DNA of 64,000 bases from assembly GCA_944588485.1 (NCBI GenBank), contig OX155908.1, forward strand, positions 2,757,578 to 2,821,577, written 5' to 3'. Below, one piece after another: positions 21,991 to 34,000 of this stretch; positions within the stretch are counted from its first letter, which is position 1, and each line of letters starts with the position of its first letter. The notes under the pieces were generated by a model that was not told the origin of the DNA, did no database searches, and was given only the letters and a program-made list of their open reading frames with translations. Made by a program: the position numbers and the translations under genes. The DNA is from Phosphuga atrata (taxonomy: Eukaryota > Arthropoda > Insecta > Coleoptera > Silphidae).

Positions 21991-22980
21991 CTTTTTGACA
22001 TCTTTTTTTTTCTTTTTATTTGTCAAAAAAAAATTTTTTTTTGTCAAATTGTCAAAATATTTATCAAAATTTCTACGGGAAAATTGAACACATATCTATC
22101 AGATATTATGACAGATATGATCATTGGTTTAAATATGATCATTGGTTTCACTTTTTCCGTAAAACCTCCGTTCCTCTTGCGCGTCGAAACGGGAAATTGT
22201 CATTTTCTGTTGTAAAACTGAACGGGCCTTCGACCCGTGTCTGTCAGCCGCTCGCAAGTCCCACACGGCGTCCTCCAGGTGCCAAAAACAGGAGATCGTT
22301 TCTAGCACCTTTGAGGAGCAATTTTGGTCAGCGGCCCGATTTTTTTACTGCGTCCTCTTGCCGCGTCGATTTCACGTTTTTTGACGTCATGCGAAAAAGT
22401 ACGCGACCGTCGGTTCACCCGGTGCGTCGAAAAAAAAAACGTTTTTTTCATCACATCTGTAGACGCCGTTCTCTTGATTGAAGAGCGCCGTGTCTCCAAA
22501 CCGGTTCGGTCGATGCGAGCTGTTTACCCGCAACGGGCGGTGGAAGAATCTGGTACCTCCAGCATCCTTGTTTCAATTTTAACACAAAAATCGGAAAAAC
22601 GCGCTGTTTTTTTCACCTAATTTGCGGGGATCCCTCTCCTGGGATACCCATCAGTGGGATCGGGACCGGACCGACACCAATCGATTCGGCATAGTGCCTT
22701 TTAGTTTGTTTTAGAGTTTAATTGCGATTGCGCGCCGGTTGACGCCGCGACGCCTATAAAACCATGTTTTGCAGACGTACGCAAGAATCCTCCGGGATTC
22801 GCTAAATTAAACAGCAGGGCGTCGCGGTGGCGGTTTCTAAATAGAGAACGAAAGGGTCTATAAGGCGACAGGAACGACGCACCGCTCGATCGCATTTGGG
22901 GGTCTCGACGCCCGTCCAAACTCGAAACGGATTTTTCAAAATTGAGCAAATTGAAACCTTCAATATTCGGAGAAATGTTT
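21991..22980. repeat. Interspersed repeats; block shared with 52.8-53.05 kb
   Basis: Positions 22150-22360 match 52835-53045 in reverse orientation, including AGGACGCAGTAAAAAAATCG and CCTGTTTTTGGCACCTGGAG. This marks an interspersed family of unknown class. The rest (22400-22980) is GC-richer than its surroundings and has no recognised gene; its long frames lack family features. Confidence 0.55.
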
Positions 22981-25965
22981 TAGAATTGCATTGCTCTTTT
23001 CAGGGATTATAGCCCCACGTGTCTAATTTCGAACGACACCTCTCTCGTAATGAAACTAGAACGGTTATAATGAAACTAGAACATTCATAATAACACTAGA
23101 TAGAGACGTCCCGGTCCCATCATGATAGCTTGACCACTAAATATTGAACCAAGATATATTGAACACTAGATATATTGTCATCCATCATGACATTATAACA
23201 GCCATAATGACACTGAGACAACCACGATGACATTCGTACAGCCATAATGACACTAGAGCTATTATAATGATACCAGAACAGCCATGATGATATAAGGACT
23301 GCCACCGTGACATTATGACACTTGAACAATTATAATGACACTAGAGCAACAAATGTCAAAGTTTTAACATGTCATTTTTATATTTGATATAAGCCCTTTT
23401 GTTTTTATTTTATCTTGGAAAGTCAATTTAATCATGATTTTTGTAATGGTAGCAGTTGTTATTTGTCATAAATGCTGTTGAAGTTGTAGACATTCGCTTT
23501 AAATTTGACAAACAGTTTCTATACACTCAACAAGATAATTTCGCTTTTGACACATAGTCAGATTAGTTGACAATTTCACTAGTAAAAATTGTTGTTTGTG
23601 ACAACTCCTCAGTAATGACATCAATCTTGTCAAAACTTAACAAAATGATATTCAAATTTTGACATTTGTAGCTATAATGCCATTATAATTGTTCAAGTGT
23701 CATATAATGTCATGGCGACAGTCTAGTATCATCATGTTTTTTCCCGCAGAAATTTTGACAAATATTTATAAATATTTATTCTATGTGTCAGACTAATTGG
23801 GAAATTGGACACAGACTAATTATGACAATATTATGACATTTTTACAATTTCAAAGCTTGCCCAGTCTGACAAGTTTAAAATTACACACAACCAAATGAAT
23901 TTCTCAAATTTGACAAAAGTTAACTGTCAACATAAAGAATTGTCAAAATATTTGTCAATATTTCTGCGGGAAAATTATAACACATATTTATCAGATATTA
24001 TGACACATATCAAATGATCATTGGTTTAGATTTCAAAAAACTAAAATTGAAATAGTAATCAGAGCAAGTATGAAGCTGAAAACTGTCATAATGACAAAAG
24101 TTTCTTTAACAATGCCCTAAGGCCCTAGGCCTTTAACAAGTATCCTAATGCTACTAGAGCAGGTATAAGAATACTACGAAAGCCATCATTACGCTAGAAC
24201 ACCCATAATAACACTAGGACAGACATCGTGTCATTACAACAACCATTGTGATACTAGAACCACCATATTGACACTCAAAACATTTGTAATGACACATGAA
24301 CAGCCATAATAGCACTAAGACTGCCACAGTGACATTGAAACAGCGATCTGATAATTTCGCTTTTTGACACATTGTCAGATTAGTTGACAATTTCACTGGA
24401 AAAAAATGTTGTCTGACAACTCGTCAGTTATGACAGCATATCTCAATCTTATCAAAACTTAACAAAATGATACGATGACACAGACTAACTATGACAATAT
24501 TATGACATTTTTACAATTTCGAAGCTTATCCAGTCTGACAAGTTTAAAATTACACAAAAAAAATGCATTTCTCAAATTTTACAAAAGTTAACCGACAACA
24601 TAAAGTAATTGTCAAAATATTTGTCAAAATTTCTGCGGGAAAAACCATGATGATACTAGACTGTCACCATGACATTATATGACACTTGAACAATTATAAT
24701 AGCGACAAATGTCAAAATTTGAACATGTCATTTTTTTATTAGATCTACGAGATCACTTTTGTTTTTATTTTATTTTGAAAAGTCAATTTATTCATGATTT
24801 TTGTAATAGTAGCTGTTGTTGTCATTTGACATTGACATTGACAATTGACATTTTTACAATTTCAAAGCTTGCCCAGTCTGACAATCTGTTTAAAATGAGG
24901 AAACGTTCGGCCTTTGACAAGCAGGTACATCCCAGTGTCAATTGAAGACTTGATATGACACTGAAATATCAAGGGGGAAATTGGAAGTTGTTGAAATTGT
25001 TGAATTGGATTGTGGCGGAAGTTGTGACCGCTACAAGTCAGTAAATGCTGTCATTGTCGAACTTCTCAAAGCTTGACAAAATGATATGATAAAACAAGAT
25101 AACTATGACAATATTATGACACTTTTACAATTTAAAAGCTTGCGCATATCATTTTGTCAAGCGTTGAGATGTTTCACATGTGCTGTCATTACTGACTTTT
25201 TACAGTCAAATTTCCAATTTTTCCTTGATATTTCAGTGTCAAATCAAGTCTTCAAACTGACACTGGGATGTACCTGCATGTCAAAGACCGAACAAGTTTA
25301 TAATTAAAAAAAGGTTCGGTCTTTGAAATGCAGGTACAAATTTGACAAGATTGACACATGTCATTACTGACGGTTAAACTTCCAATTTCCCCTTGACATT
25401 TCAGTGCCAAATCAAGCCTTTAACACACACTGGGATGTTGCCTTCATGTCAAAAACCGAATGTTTTCTAATTTTAAACTTGACAGACTGCGGCGCAAGCT
25501 TTGAAATTGTCAAAAATATCATAATATTGTCATAGATCTCTTGTTTTATTATATCATTTTGTCAAGTTTTGAGAAGTTTCATATATGCTGTCATTACTGA
25601 CTTCTGACACAGGGATTGTCAGACTTGTCAGACTGGGCAAAATCCCAGTGTCAGAAGTCAGTAATGACAGCATATATCAAACTTCTCAAAACTTGACAAA
25701 ATGATATAATTAAACAAGAGAACTATGACAATATAATGACATTTTTGACCATTTCAAAGCTTGCGCCGCAGTCTGTCAAGTTTAAAATTAGAAAACATTC
25801 GGTCTTTGACATGAAAGCAACATCCCAGTGTGTGTTGATTTGGCACTGAAATGTCAAGGGGAAATTGGAAGTTTAACCGTCAATAATGACAACATATGTC
25901 AATCTTGTAAATTTTTACAAAATAATAAAATGACACATATGAACTATGACATTATTATGACATTT
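22981..25965. repeat. TGTCA/TGACA-rich degenerate repeat domain
   Basis: About 3 kb of diverged sequence where TGTCA or TGACA recurs every 10-30 bp in both orientations. Larger shared blocks include TCTGCGGGAAAA, CCAGTCTGACAAGTTTAAAA, CATGATGATAC and TTTGACATGCAGGTACATCC. Inverted arrangements are common, for example around 25240-25470 against 25640-25860. No gene is supported. Confidence 0.6.
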
Positions 25966-25970
25966 TTAGT

Positions 25971-27220
25971 GTTCCGTACCGAAAACGGAACCCTTATAGG
26001 ATCACTTTGTTGTCCGTCTGTCTGTCCGTCTATCTGTCCGTCCGTCCGTCTGTCTGTCTGTCAAGACCATTTTTCTCAGAAACGCGTAGAGGTAACAAGT
26101 TAAAATTTGTATCAAATACTCGGGTCTGCGGTCTCTTTCAGCTGTGAAAAAATCAAACTTGTAAGTCAACGCGATCAAAAGATAAGACCGTTTATGTCGC
26201 ATATTTTGCCATTTCACAAGGGAATCAAAACCTATAGGGTACTTCCCGTTGACCTAGAATCATGAAATTTGGCCAGAGGCGGCGTCTTACACACATGTAA
26301 AGGGAAAAATCTCAAAACCGTAAATATGTAGTTTAATTACAAGAAAAATGCGAATTTACTATTAGAAACTTATGAAAATTCACTAATGTTGTCGTAGTGG
26401 TATTGTCAGGCTCCAGAAGCATATGGGTTGCATACAGTTAGGTCCTCCTCGGTTAGGTCCGAAGGTTAAAAAGTATGTGTTGGCACCAAGCTGTTTATAC
26501 TGAATTTTCTTTGTTTATATTCGTTATATATTTCATCACGTACGCTCTATATAGATAATATATACAGGGTATATATTATGTCTAAATTCCCGTAAAAGTC
26601 CCGTAACATCCTGTATATATTATATTTCGTATAATTTTTCTTTATAATCTACATATACTTAAATCACGTACGCCCTATATTTTTTGGTAGTCAATTGCCC
26701 AAAAGCAGTCAATTGAATCAGTCATTGAAGCAGTCATCAACAACTGAATGTTAAGAGTTTCGAAATAGATCTAAAAATAGTTAATATATTAGTTTATATT
26801 AGATCTAGAAATAGTTAGATCTTAATATAAGTTGGTTAATAAGTGTAATACTAAAATAAAGTTTTACTACTAAATATTCGCGTTATTAAAAAAAAAATAC
26901 CCTGTATACCTTTATACAGGGTATATAGGTATACAGGCAAAATTGAGCAGTAAAAACAAATAGTGAAGTTCCAGAACCCCTAAACACTCATAGTGAATGG
27001 GGGATGTATGGTAATAAAATATAGGGTAGAATTCCATCGTACGACAGCGACATCATGAGGTTATGCTTGCAGCGATACTAAGATGGTCGTGATTTCCGGA
27101 GGGCCACTTGTCAAGTTAACTGAATGTGCTTGCTACGTCCTCCACAAAAAAAAGATACCTTACTTACAAGTTAGTACGGAACCCTCGGTGCGCGAGTCAC
27201 AACTCGCACTTGGTCGTTTT
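25971..27220. mobile_element. Large insect repeat with GTTCCGTAC / GTACGGAAC ends
   Basis: The left end reads GTTCCGTACCGAAAACGG, then GGATCACTTTGTTGTCCGTC with a CTGTCCGTC microsatellite. The right end has AGTACGGAACCCTCGGTGCG and TCACAACTCGCACTTGGTCG. This matches a very common insect (notably lepidopteran) interspersed repeat as I remember it; the class is uncertain. Its middle (26540-26940) carries diverged TATACAGGGTATAT repeats. The GTCC/GTCT microsatellite at 26010-26060 belongs to this element and not to the satellites. Confidence 0.6.
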
Positions 27221-27446
27221 TTTTTTAATTTTAAAACTTGTCCAGTCTGACAAGTTTTAAATTTGGAAATATTCGGTTTTTGACATGCAGGCACATCCTA
27301 GTGCCAGTTGAAGGCTTGTTTTGGCACTGAAGTGTCAAGGAGAAATTGACACTTTAACCGTCAGATGTCAGTAATGACAACATATGTCAATCTTGTCAAA
27401 TTTGACATTTGACTTTTTTAAAATATTAATTAATTAATTAAGTATG

Positions 27447-27548
27447 TTAATTTAAAATTGACATACAATGACGTCTCTAAGACGTCATGTATATGTGATA
27501 AAATTACATGTAAAGACACGTCAAAGCGAATTTTATTCAAGGGGTTAA
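27447..27548. mobile_element. About 105-bp TTAA MITE, family 2, copy 1
   Basis: It is bounded by TTAA at both sides and contains TTGACATACAATGACGTC, TGTATATGTGATAA and GACACGTCAA. The left end is worn. It is the same family as 27733-27840, and the family underlies the intronic array of gene C. Confidence 0.6.
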
Positions 27549-27732
27549 AGCTTGTCCAGTCTGACAAGTTTAAAATTAGGAAACGTTCGGTTTTTGACAT
27601 GCAAGTACATCACAGTGTAAACTGAAGGCTTGTTTTGGCACTGAAATGTCAAGGAGAAATTAAAGCTTTAACCGTCAGTAATGACAACATATGTCAATCT
27701 TGTCAAATTTGATATTTGACATTTTTTAAATA

Positions 27733-27840
27733 TTAACCCCTTGACATACAATGACGTCTCTAAGATACGTCATGTATATGTGATAAGATCACATGTAAAG
27801 ACACGTCAACGCGAATTTTATTCGTATGTCAAGGGGTTAA
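27733..27840. mobile_element. 108-bp TTAA MITE, family 2, copy 2
   Basis: TTAA stands at both ends (27733-27736, 27837-27840) with inverted termini CCCCTTGACATAC / GTATGTCAAGGGG. It is an intact-looking piggyBac-type MITE. Confidence 0.75.
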
Positions 27841-28151
27841 AGCTTGTCCAGTCTGACACGTTTAAAATTGGGAAACGTTCGGTTTTTGACATGCAGGTAC
27901 ACCCCAGTGTCAGCTGAAAGCTTGATTTGGCACTGAAATGTCAAGGAGAAATTGGTATCTGTATTCACAATATATTAAAATCAAATAAGAAAGAAAACAA
28001 GACAACAAAGAAGCAAGTGCAAGGTAGAAAGTAATTAAGAAAAGGTAGAAAGTAAAAAAAGAGATTTTGAAAAACAATATATACAGAGTGTCAGTTACAA
28101 AAGTTCATATGGCAGTCATTATTTCATCAGATCGTTGCAGAAACGACACAT

Positions 28152-29595
28152 TTACCAGTGTCCATGCCATCCATGTCCACCCCAAGCGCCAGCTCCCCAA
28201 GCTCCGGGATGTCCAGCAGCGACAACAGCATGTCCAACCCCCGGTCCGATCAAAGTGGCTCCATTTCCATGGACTACGTTAGCATGACCGCCGTTCCACG
28301 CGCCGCCCCAAGCCCCATCCCAAGCTCCATCCCAATGACCATCATCCCATCCGCCTCCCCAATGACCGCCGTCCCAGCTGTTTCCAACGGCTCCATGTCC
28401 AGTCACAACTCCAGCGGCGGCGGAAGCCCCGGCGCCAGTTACTGTTCCAGCTGGCCCGGAGGCTCCATGACCGGTTACGACTCCGCTTGCACCTACGACA
28501 GCACCATGGTGGCCCCAGTGACCCCACGAAGGTTTAGCGTTGGCGTAAACCGCCAAGCACACAAAGGCAAATACGGTCTAAAATTTACACAAAAATCAAC
28601 AAATTTGTTGCGTTTTTGACAAACTGTGTTACATATATAAAAACCTCTTGACATACGAATAAAATGTGCGTTGACGTGTAAATATACATGTGATCTTATC
28701 AGATATAGGTACATGGCGTTTTAGGTACGTTATTATATGTAAAGGGGTTAAACATAGACTGATTAAATATGCATGTAATCTTATCAGATATAGGTACATG
28801 ACGTTTTAGGTACGTTATTGTATGTAAAGGGGTTAAACATAGACTGATTAAATATACATGTGATCTTATCAGATATAGGTACATGACGTTTTAGGTACGT
28901 TATTATATGTAAAGGGGTTAAACATAGACTGATTAAATATGCATGTAATCTTATCAGATATAGGTACATGACGTTTTAGGTACGTTATTGTATGTAAAGG
29001 GGTTAAACATAGACTGATTAAATATACATGTGATCTTATCAGATATAGGTACATGACGTTTTAGGTACGTTATTGTATGTAAAGGGGTTAAACATAGACT
29101 GATTAAATATACATGTGATCTTATCAGATATAGGTACATGACGTTTTAGGTACGTTATTGTATGTAAAGGGGTTAAACATAGACTGATTAAATATACATG
29201 TGATCTTATCAGATATACATGACGTTTCAGGTACATCATTGTATGTAAAGGGGTTAAACATTACATGACGTAGAGCGTCATGTCGTCTTGATAATATCAA
29301 ATTGTCAAATGTTTCTTATATTTGACAAGTCTTGTTAATTTTGACAATGTCAAGATTCAATCTGGATGTTGATTCTTGTTTTTCGTAATTTTGGAAATTT
29401 TGTCAAATGTAAGATAAATCTAAAAATTTTCTCCGTTTCTTCCAAATTTTGGTTATCTATAACTAGATAACTAGTTAAGACGCAAAAAATATTTATAGAT
29501 AGAGTTATCTAGAAACAAGTCTAGTTGTAAGATAGATCGTTTTTATATAGATATCTAGAAGGAAACTCTAGATATTTTCTTACCAGGGCGTTCAT
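28152..29595 (-). CDS. Gene C: Trp/Gly/His-rich secreted protein, two exons
   Basis: On the minus strand the exons are 29595-29584 (M-N-A-L, donor GTAAG from 29583) and 28577-28152 (acceptor TAG), phase 0, 145 residues. The signal peptide is MNALTVFAFVCLAVYANA, then KPSWGHWGHHG. Three SGVVTGHGASGPAG-like modules follow, then WDGGHW, WDDGHWDGAW and GGAW units (about 78-102), VVHGNGATLIGPG (about 107-119) and a Gly/Ala/Trp/His tail ending HGHW. It is closest to gene D, nearly identical over the first 80 residues, and keeps the VVHGNGATLIGPG module that D lacks. Genes C and D are inverted and head to head. A secreted structural role is inferred. Long frames on the opposite strand of exon 2 come from its skewed composition and are not genes. 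Confidence 0.85.
28641..29258 (-). repeat. 85-bp tandem array derived from a MITE, intron of gene C
   Basis: Seven units containing TATACATGTGATCTTATCAG, GTACATGACGTTTTAGG and TGTAAAGGGGTTAAACATAG; the repeat step is exactly 85 bp for most units. Outer parts still resemble TTAA MITE family 2 (CTCTTGACATACGAATAAAA at the left, GTAAAGGGGTTAA at the right). The chain of 61-residue frames here is repeat read-through. Confidence 0.85.
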
Positions 29596-29644
29596 GTTGT
29601 TCGGACAGTGAATTCAAACTGATTAGATAGGTGCCAGCCCCGCC

Positions 29645-29652
29645 TATATATA
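29645..29652 (-). promoter_or_regulatory. Core promoter of gene C
   Basis: TATATATA on the minus strand lies 32 bp before a TCAGTTT initiator whose A is complementary to 29620; the ATG follows 25 bp later. The initiator matches the arthropod TCAGT consensus. Gene D has the same TATA-to-initiator spacing. Confidence 0.8.
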
Positions 29653-29764
29653 CAGATAAAGTGTCCTTCAGCATCAAGGAATAGATTTAATTATTTCAAT
29701 TGACTTGGAAAATTTATAAAAATTCTTTTCATTTTTACATTACAGCGTCCTCGAGTTGCGGACA

Positions 29765-30215
29765 AGACTGTCTGTCTAGTCTTGTATGTTTAGTCTGTCT
29801 AGTCTTGTTTGTCTAGTCTTGTGTGTCTAGTCTTGTTTGTCTAGTCTTGTGTGTCTAGTCTTGTCTGTCTAGTCTTGTCTGTCTAGTCTTGTCTGTCTAG
29901 TCTTGTCTGTCTAGTTTTGTCTGTCTAGTTTTGTCTGTTTAGTCTTGTCTGTCTAGTCTTGTCTGTCTAGTCTTGTCTGTCTAGTCTTGCCTGTCTAGTC
30001 TTGTCTGTCTAGTCTTATCTGTCTAGTCTTATCTGTCTAGTCTTGTCTGTCTAGTGTTGTCTGTCTAGTCTTGACTGTCTAGTCTTGACTGTCTAGTCTT
30101 GACTGTCTAGTCTTGACTGTCTAGTCTTGACTGTCTAGTCTTGTCTGTCTAGTCTGTCTAGTCTTGTCTGTCTAGTCTTGTCTGTCAAGTCTTGTCTGTC
30201 TAGTCTTGTCTGCCT
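29765..30215 (+). repeat. 14-bp GTCT satellite between promoters C and D, left part
   Basis: About 32 copies of TCTAGTCTTGTCTG with several variants (TTGACTG, TTGTGTG, TTATCTG). It begins about 110 bp upstream of the gene C TATA box. Confidence 0.9.
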
Positions 30216-31036
30216 AGTTTTTTTTCTGTTGAAATTATAAATTTTGACAGTTGTTAATTCCAAAGTCAAATATTTGACACTTTTTTAGTGTCATTTTGAC
30301 AAATATTGTAATAACAAACTTCATGTTGTGTAAAATATAATGTAAATTTTCATAGTGTTATTTTGACAAACATTTTGTCATTTTAATAAATATTTTATTA
30401 CATCTTGTATCAAAGTTGATATTAGAATCCAAACAATTTTGCAGATTTAAAAATTTTGACGTTTTTTTTTGTGTTGAAATTGTAAATTTTGACAGTTGTT
30501 AAAGCCAAAGTCAAAAATTTGACAGTTTTTAGTGTCATTTCGACAAATATTTTAATAACAAACTTCATGTTGTGTCAAATGCAATGTAAATTTTCATAGT
30601 GTTATTTTGATGAACATTGATATTTGAATTCAAACAATTTGCAGATTTTTAAAATTTGATTTTTTTTTCTGTTTTAATTGTAAACTTTGACAGTTGTTAA
30701 TGCAAAAATTCAAAAAATTTACAGTTTTTTAGTGTCATTTTGAAAATATTGTAATAACGAACTTCATGTTGTGTCAAATATAATGTAAATTTTTATAGTG
30801 TTATTTTGACAAACATTTTGTCATTTTGATAAATTATTGATTACATCTTGCATCAAAGTTGATATTTGAATCCAAACAATTTGAAAATTCTTACATTTTG
30901 ACAACGATTTTTTTCCTGTTGAAATTGTAAATTTTGACAGTTCAGACGCCAAAATCAAAAATTTGACAGTTTTGTGTCATTTTGACAAATATCTTAATAA
31001 CAAACTTCATATCGTGTCAAAGAAATGTTAATTTTC
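30216..31036. repeat. TGACAG/TGTCA repeat interrupting the satellite
   Basis: Four diverged units of about 200-245 bp start near 30228, 30472, 30675 and 30917. They contain ATTTTGACAGTTGTTAA, TTTAGTGTCATTTTGACA and AACAAACTTCATGTTGTG. No gene is present. Confidence 0.7.
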
Positions 31037-34000
31037 ATAGTCTTGTCCGTCTAGTCTTGTCTGTCTAGTCTTGTCTGTCTAGTCTTGTCTGTCTAGTCTT
31101 GTCTGTCTAGTCTTGTCTGTCTAGTCTTGTCTGTCTAGTCTTGTCTGTCTAGTCTTGTCTGTCTAGTCTTGTCTGTCTAGTCTTGTCTGTCTAGTCTTGT
31201 CTGTCTAGTCTTGTCTGTCTAGTCTTGTCTGTCTAGTCTTGTCCGTCTAGTCTTGTCCGTCTAGTCTTGTCTGTCTAGTCTTGTCTGTCTAGTCTTGTCT
31301 GTCTAGTCTTGTCTGTCTAGTCTTGTCTGTCTAGTCTTGTCTGTCTAGTCTTGTCTGTCTAGTCTTGTCTGTCTAGTCTTGTCTGTCTAGTCTTGTCTGT
31401 CTAGTCTTGTCTGTCTAGTCTTGTCTGTCTAGTCTTGTCTGTCTAGTCTTGTCTGTCTAGTCTTGTCTGTCTAGTCTAGTCTGTCTAGTCTTGTCTGTCT
31501 AGTCTTGTCTGTCTAGTCTTGTCTGTCTAGTCTTGTCTGTCTAGTCTTGTCTGTCTAGTCTTGTCTGTCTAGTCTTGTCTGTCTAGTCTTGTATGTCTAG
31601 TCTTGTCTGTCTATTCTTGTCTGTCTATTCTTGTCTGTCTAGTCTTGTCTGTCTAGTCTTGTCTGTCTAGTCTTGTCTGTCTAGTCTTGTCTCTCTAGTC
31701 TTGTCTGTCTAGTCTTGTCTGTCTAGTCTTGTCTGTCTAGTCTTGTCTGTCTAGTGTTGTCTGTCTATTCTTGTCTGTCTATTCTTGTCTGTCTAGACTT
31801 GTCTGTCTAGTCTTGTCTGTCTAGTCTTGTCTCTCTAGTCTTGTCTCTCTAGTCTTGTCTGTCTAGTCTTGTCTGTCTAGTCTTGTCTGTCTAGTCTTGT
31901 CTGTCTAGTCTTGTCTGTCTAGTCTGTCTAGTCTGTCTAGTCTGTCTAGTCTTGTCTGTCTAGTCTTGTCTGTCTAGTCTTGTCTGTCTAGTCTTGTCTG
32001 TCTAGTCTTGTCTGTCTAGTCTTGTCTGTCTAGTCTTGTCTGTCTAGTCTTGTCTGTCTAGTCTTGTCTGTCTAGTCTTGTCTGTCTAGTCTTATCTGTC
32101 TAGTCTTGTCTGTCTAGTCTTGTCTGTCTAGTCTTGTCTGTCTAGTCTTGTCTGCCTATTCTTGTCTGTCTAGTCTTGTCTGTCTAGTCTTGTCTCTCTA
32201 GTCTTGTCTGTCTGGTCTTGTCTGTCTAGTCTGTCTAGTCTTGTCTGTCTAGTCTTGTCTGTCTAGTCTTGTCTGTCTAGTCTTGTCTGTCTATTCTTGT
32301 CTGTCTAGTCTTGTCTGTCTAGTCTTGTCTGTCTAGTCTTGTCTGTCTAGTCTTGTCTATCTAGTGTTGTCTATCTAGTGTTGTCTATCTAGTCTTGTCT
32401 GTCTAGTCTTGTCTGTCTAGTCTTGTCTGTCTAATCTTGTCTATCTAGTCTTGTCTGTCTAGTCTGTCTAGTCTTGTCTGTCTAGTCTTGTCTGTCTAGT
32501 CTTGTCTGTCTAGTCTTGTCTGTCTAGTCTTGTCTGTCTAGTCTTGTCTGTCTAGTCTTGTCTGTCTAGTCTTGTCTGTCTAGTCTTGTCTGTCTAGTCT
32601 TGTCTCTCTCAATGCGGGAGACCCGGGTTCGAATCCTGGTCGGGGAGGCGACAACTAGGGCGGTTTTCATTAACCGTCCGGGCTGCCCACCCTGAATGAA
32701 TGCAATATATGCGATACCGGGGTGGCGCATACTAAAAAGCCAAGGTGGAATAGGGGATTTGGTGAGAGCTTACCCTGAACCACTTTAAAAAAAAAAAAAA
32801 AAAGTCTTGTCTCTCTAGTCTTGTCTGTCTAGTCTTGTCTGTCTAGTCTGTCTAGTCTTGTCTGTCTAGTCTTGTCTGTCTAGTCTTGTCTGTCTATTCT
32901 TGTCTGTCTAGTCTTGTCTGTCTAGTCCTGTCTGTCTAGTCTTGTCTGTCTAGTCTTGTCTGTCTAGTCTTGTCTGTCTAGTCTTGTCTGTCTAGTCTGG
33001 TCTGTCTAGTCTTGTCTGTCTAGTCTTGTCTGTCTAGTCTTGTCTGTCTAGTCTTGTCTGTCTAGTCTTGTCTGTCTAGTCTTGTCTGTCTAGTCTTGTA
33101 TGTCTAGTCTTGTATGTCTAGTCTTGTCTGTCTAGTCTTGTCTGTCTAGTCTTGTCTGTCTAGTCTTGTCTGTCTAGTCTTGTCTGTCTAGTCTTGTCTG
33201 TCTAGTCTTGTCTGTCTAGTCTTGTCTGTCTAGTCTTGTCTGTCTAGTCTTCTCTGTCTAGTCTTGTCTGTCTAGTCTTGTCTGTCTAGTCTTGTCTGTC
33301 TAGTCTTGTCTGTCTAGTCTAGTCTGTCTAGTCTTCTCTGTCTAGTCTTGTCTGTCTAGTCTTGTCTGTCTAGTCTTGTCTGTCTAGTCTTGTCTGTCTA
33401 GTCTTGTCTGTCTAGTCTTGTCTGTCTAGTCTTGTCTGTCTAGTCTTGTCTGTCTAGTCTTGTCTGTCTAGTCTTGTCTGTCTAGTCTTGTCTGTCTAGT
33501 CTTGTCTGTCTAGTCTTGTCTGTCTAGTCTTGTCTGTCTAGTCTTGTTTGTCTAGTCTTGTCTGTCTAGTCTTGTCTGTCTAGCCTTGTCTGTCTAGTCT
33601 TGTCTGTCTAGTCTTGTCTGTCTAGTCTTGTCTGTCTAGTCTTGTCTGTCTAGTCTTGTCTGTCTAGTCTTGTCTGTCTAGTCTTGTCTGTCTAGTCTTG
33701 TCTGTCTAGTCTTGTCTGTCTAGTCTTGTCTGTCTAGTCTTGTCTGTCTAGTCTTGTCTGTCTAGTCTTGTCTGTCTAGTCTTGTCTGTCTAGTCTTGTC
33801 TGTCTAGTCTTGTCTGTCTAGTCTTGTCTGTCTAGTCTTGTCTGTCTAGTCTTGTCTGTCTAGTCTTGTCTGTCTAGTCTTGTCTGTCTAGTCTTGTCTG
33901 TCTAGTCTTGTCTGTCTAGTCTTGTCTGTCTAGTCTTGTCTGTCTAGTCTTGTCTGTCTAGTCTTGTCTGTCTAGTCTTGTCTGTCTAGTCTTGTCTGTC

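Larger units (their letters stand above)
27225..27960. repeat. TGTCA-rich units downstream of gene C
   Basis: Three successive copies of a block with GCTTGTCCAGTCTGACA, GGTTTTTGACATGCA and TTGGCACTGAAATGTCAAGG begin near 27238, 27548 and 27840. TTAA-flanked MITEs lie between them. Confidence 0.65.

Noticed and set aside
22020..22620. Overlapping open frames of 98-153 codons
   Set aside because: They fall in an interspersed repeat also found at 52.8-53.05 kb, lack recognisable domains and occur on both strands.
26010..26070. CTGTCCGTC microsatellite as part of the GTCT satellite family
   Set aside because: It lies inside a distinct insect repeat with GTTCCGTAC ends where this microsatellite is characteristic, so it is probably independent.
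28158..28619. Ser/Pro/Met-rich 153-codon frame opposite gene C exon 2
   Set aside because: It is the complement of the Gly/Trp/His-rich exon. The splice sites, signal peptide and paralogues support only the minus-strand gene. Equivalent shadows occur at 20500-20838, 35609-36019 and 57502-58086.
28699..29239. Series of 61-residue minus-strand frames
   Set aside because: They repeat every 85 bp exactly with the MITE-derived array and are read-through of a repeat inside an intron.
32610..32802. tRNA gene
   Set aside because: Only a B box and half of a tRNA-like head are present, followed by SINE body, poly(A) and target duplications. The tRNA-like heads at 36460-36526 and 60949-61000 are also SINE heads.
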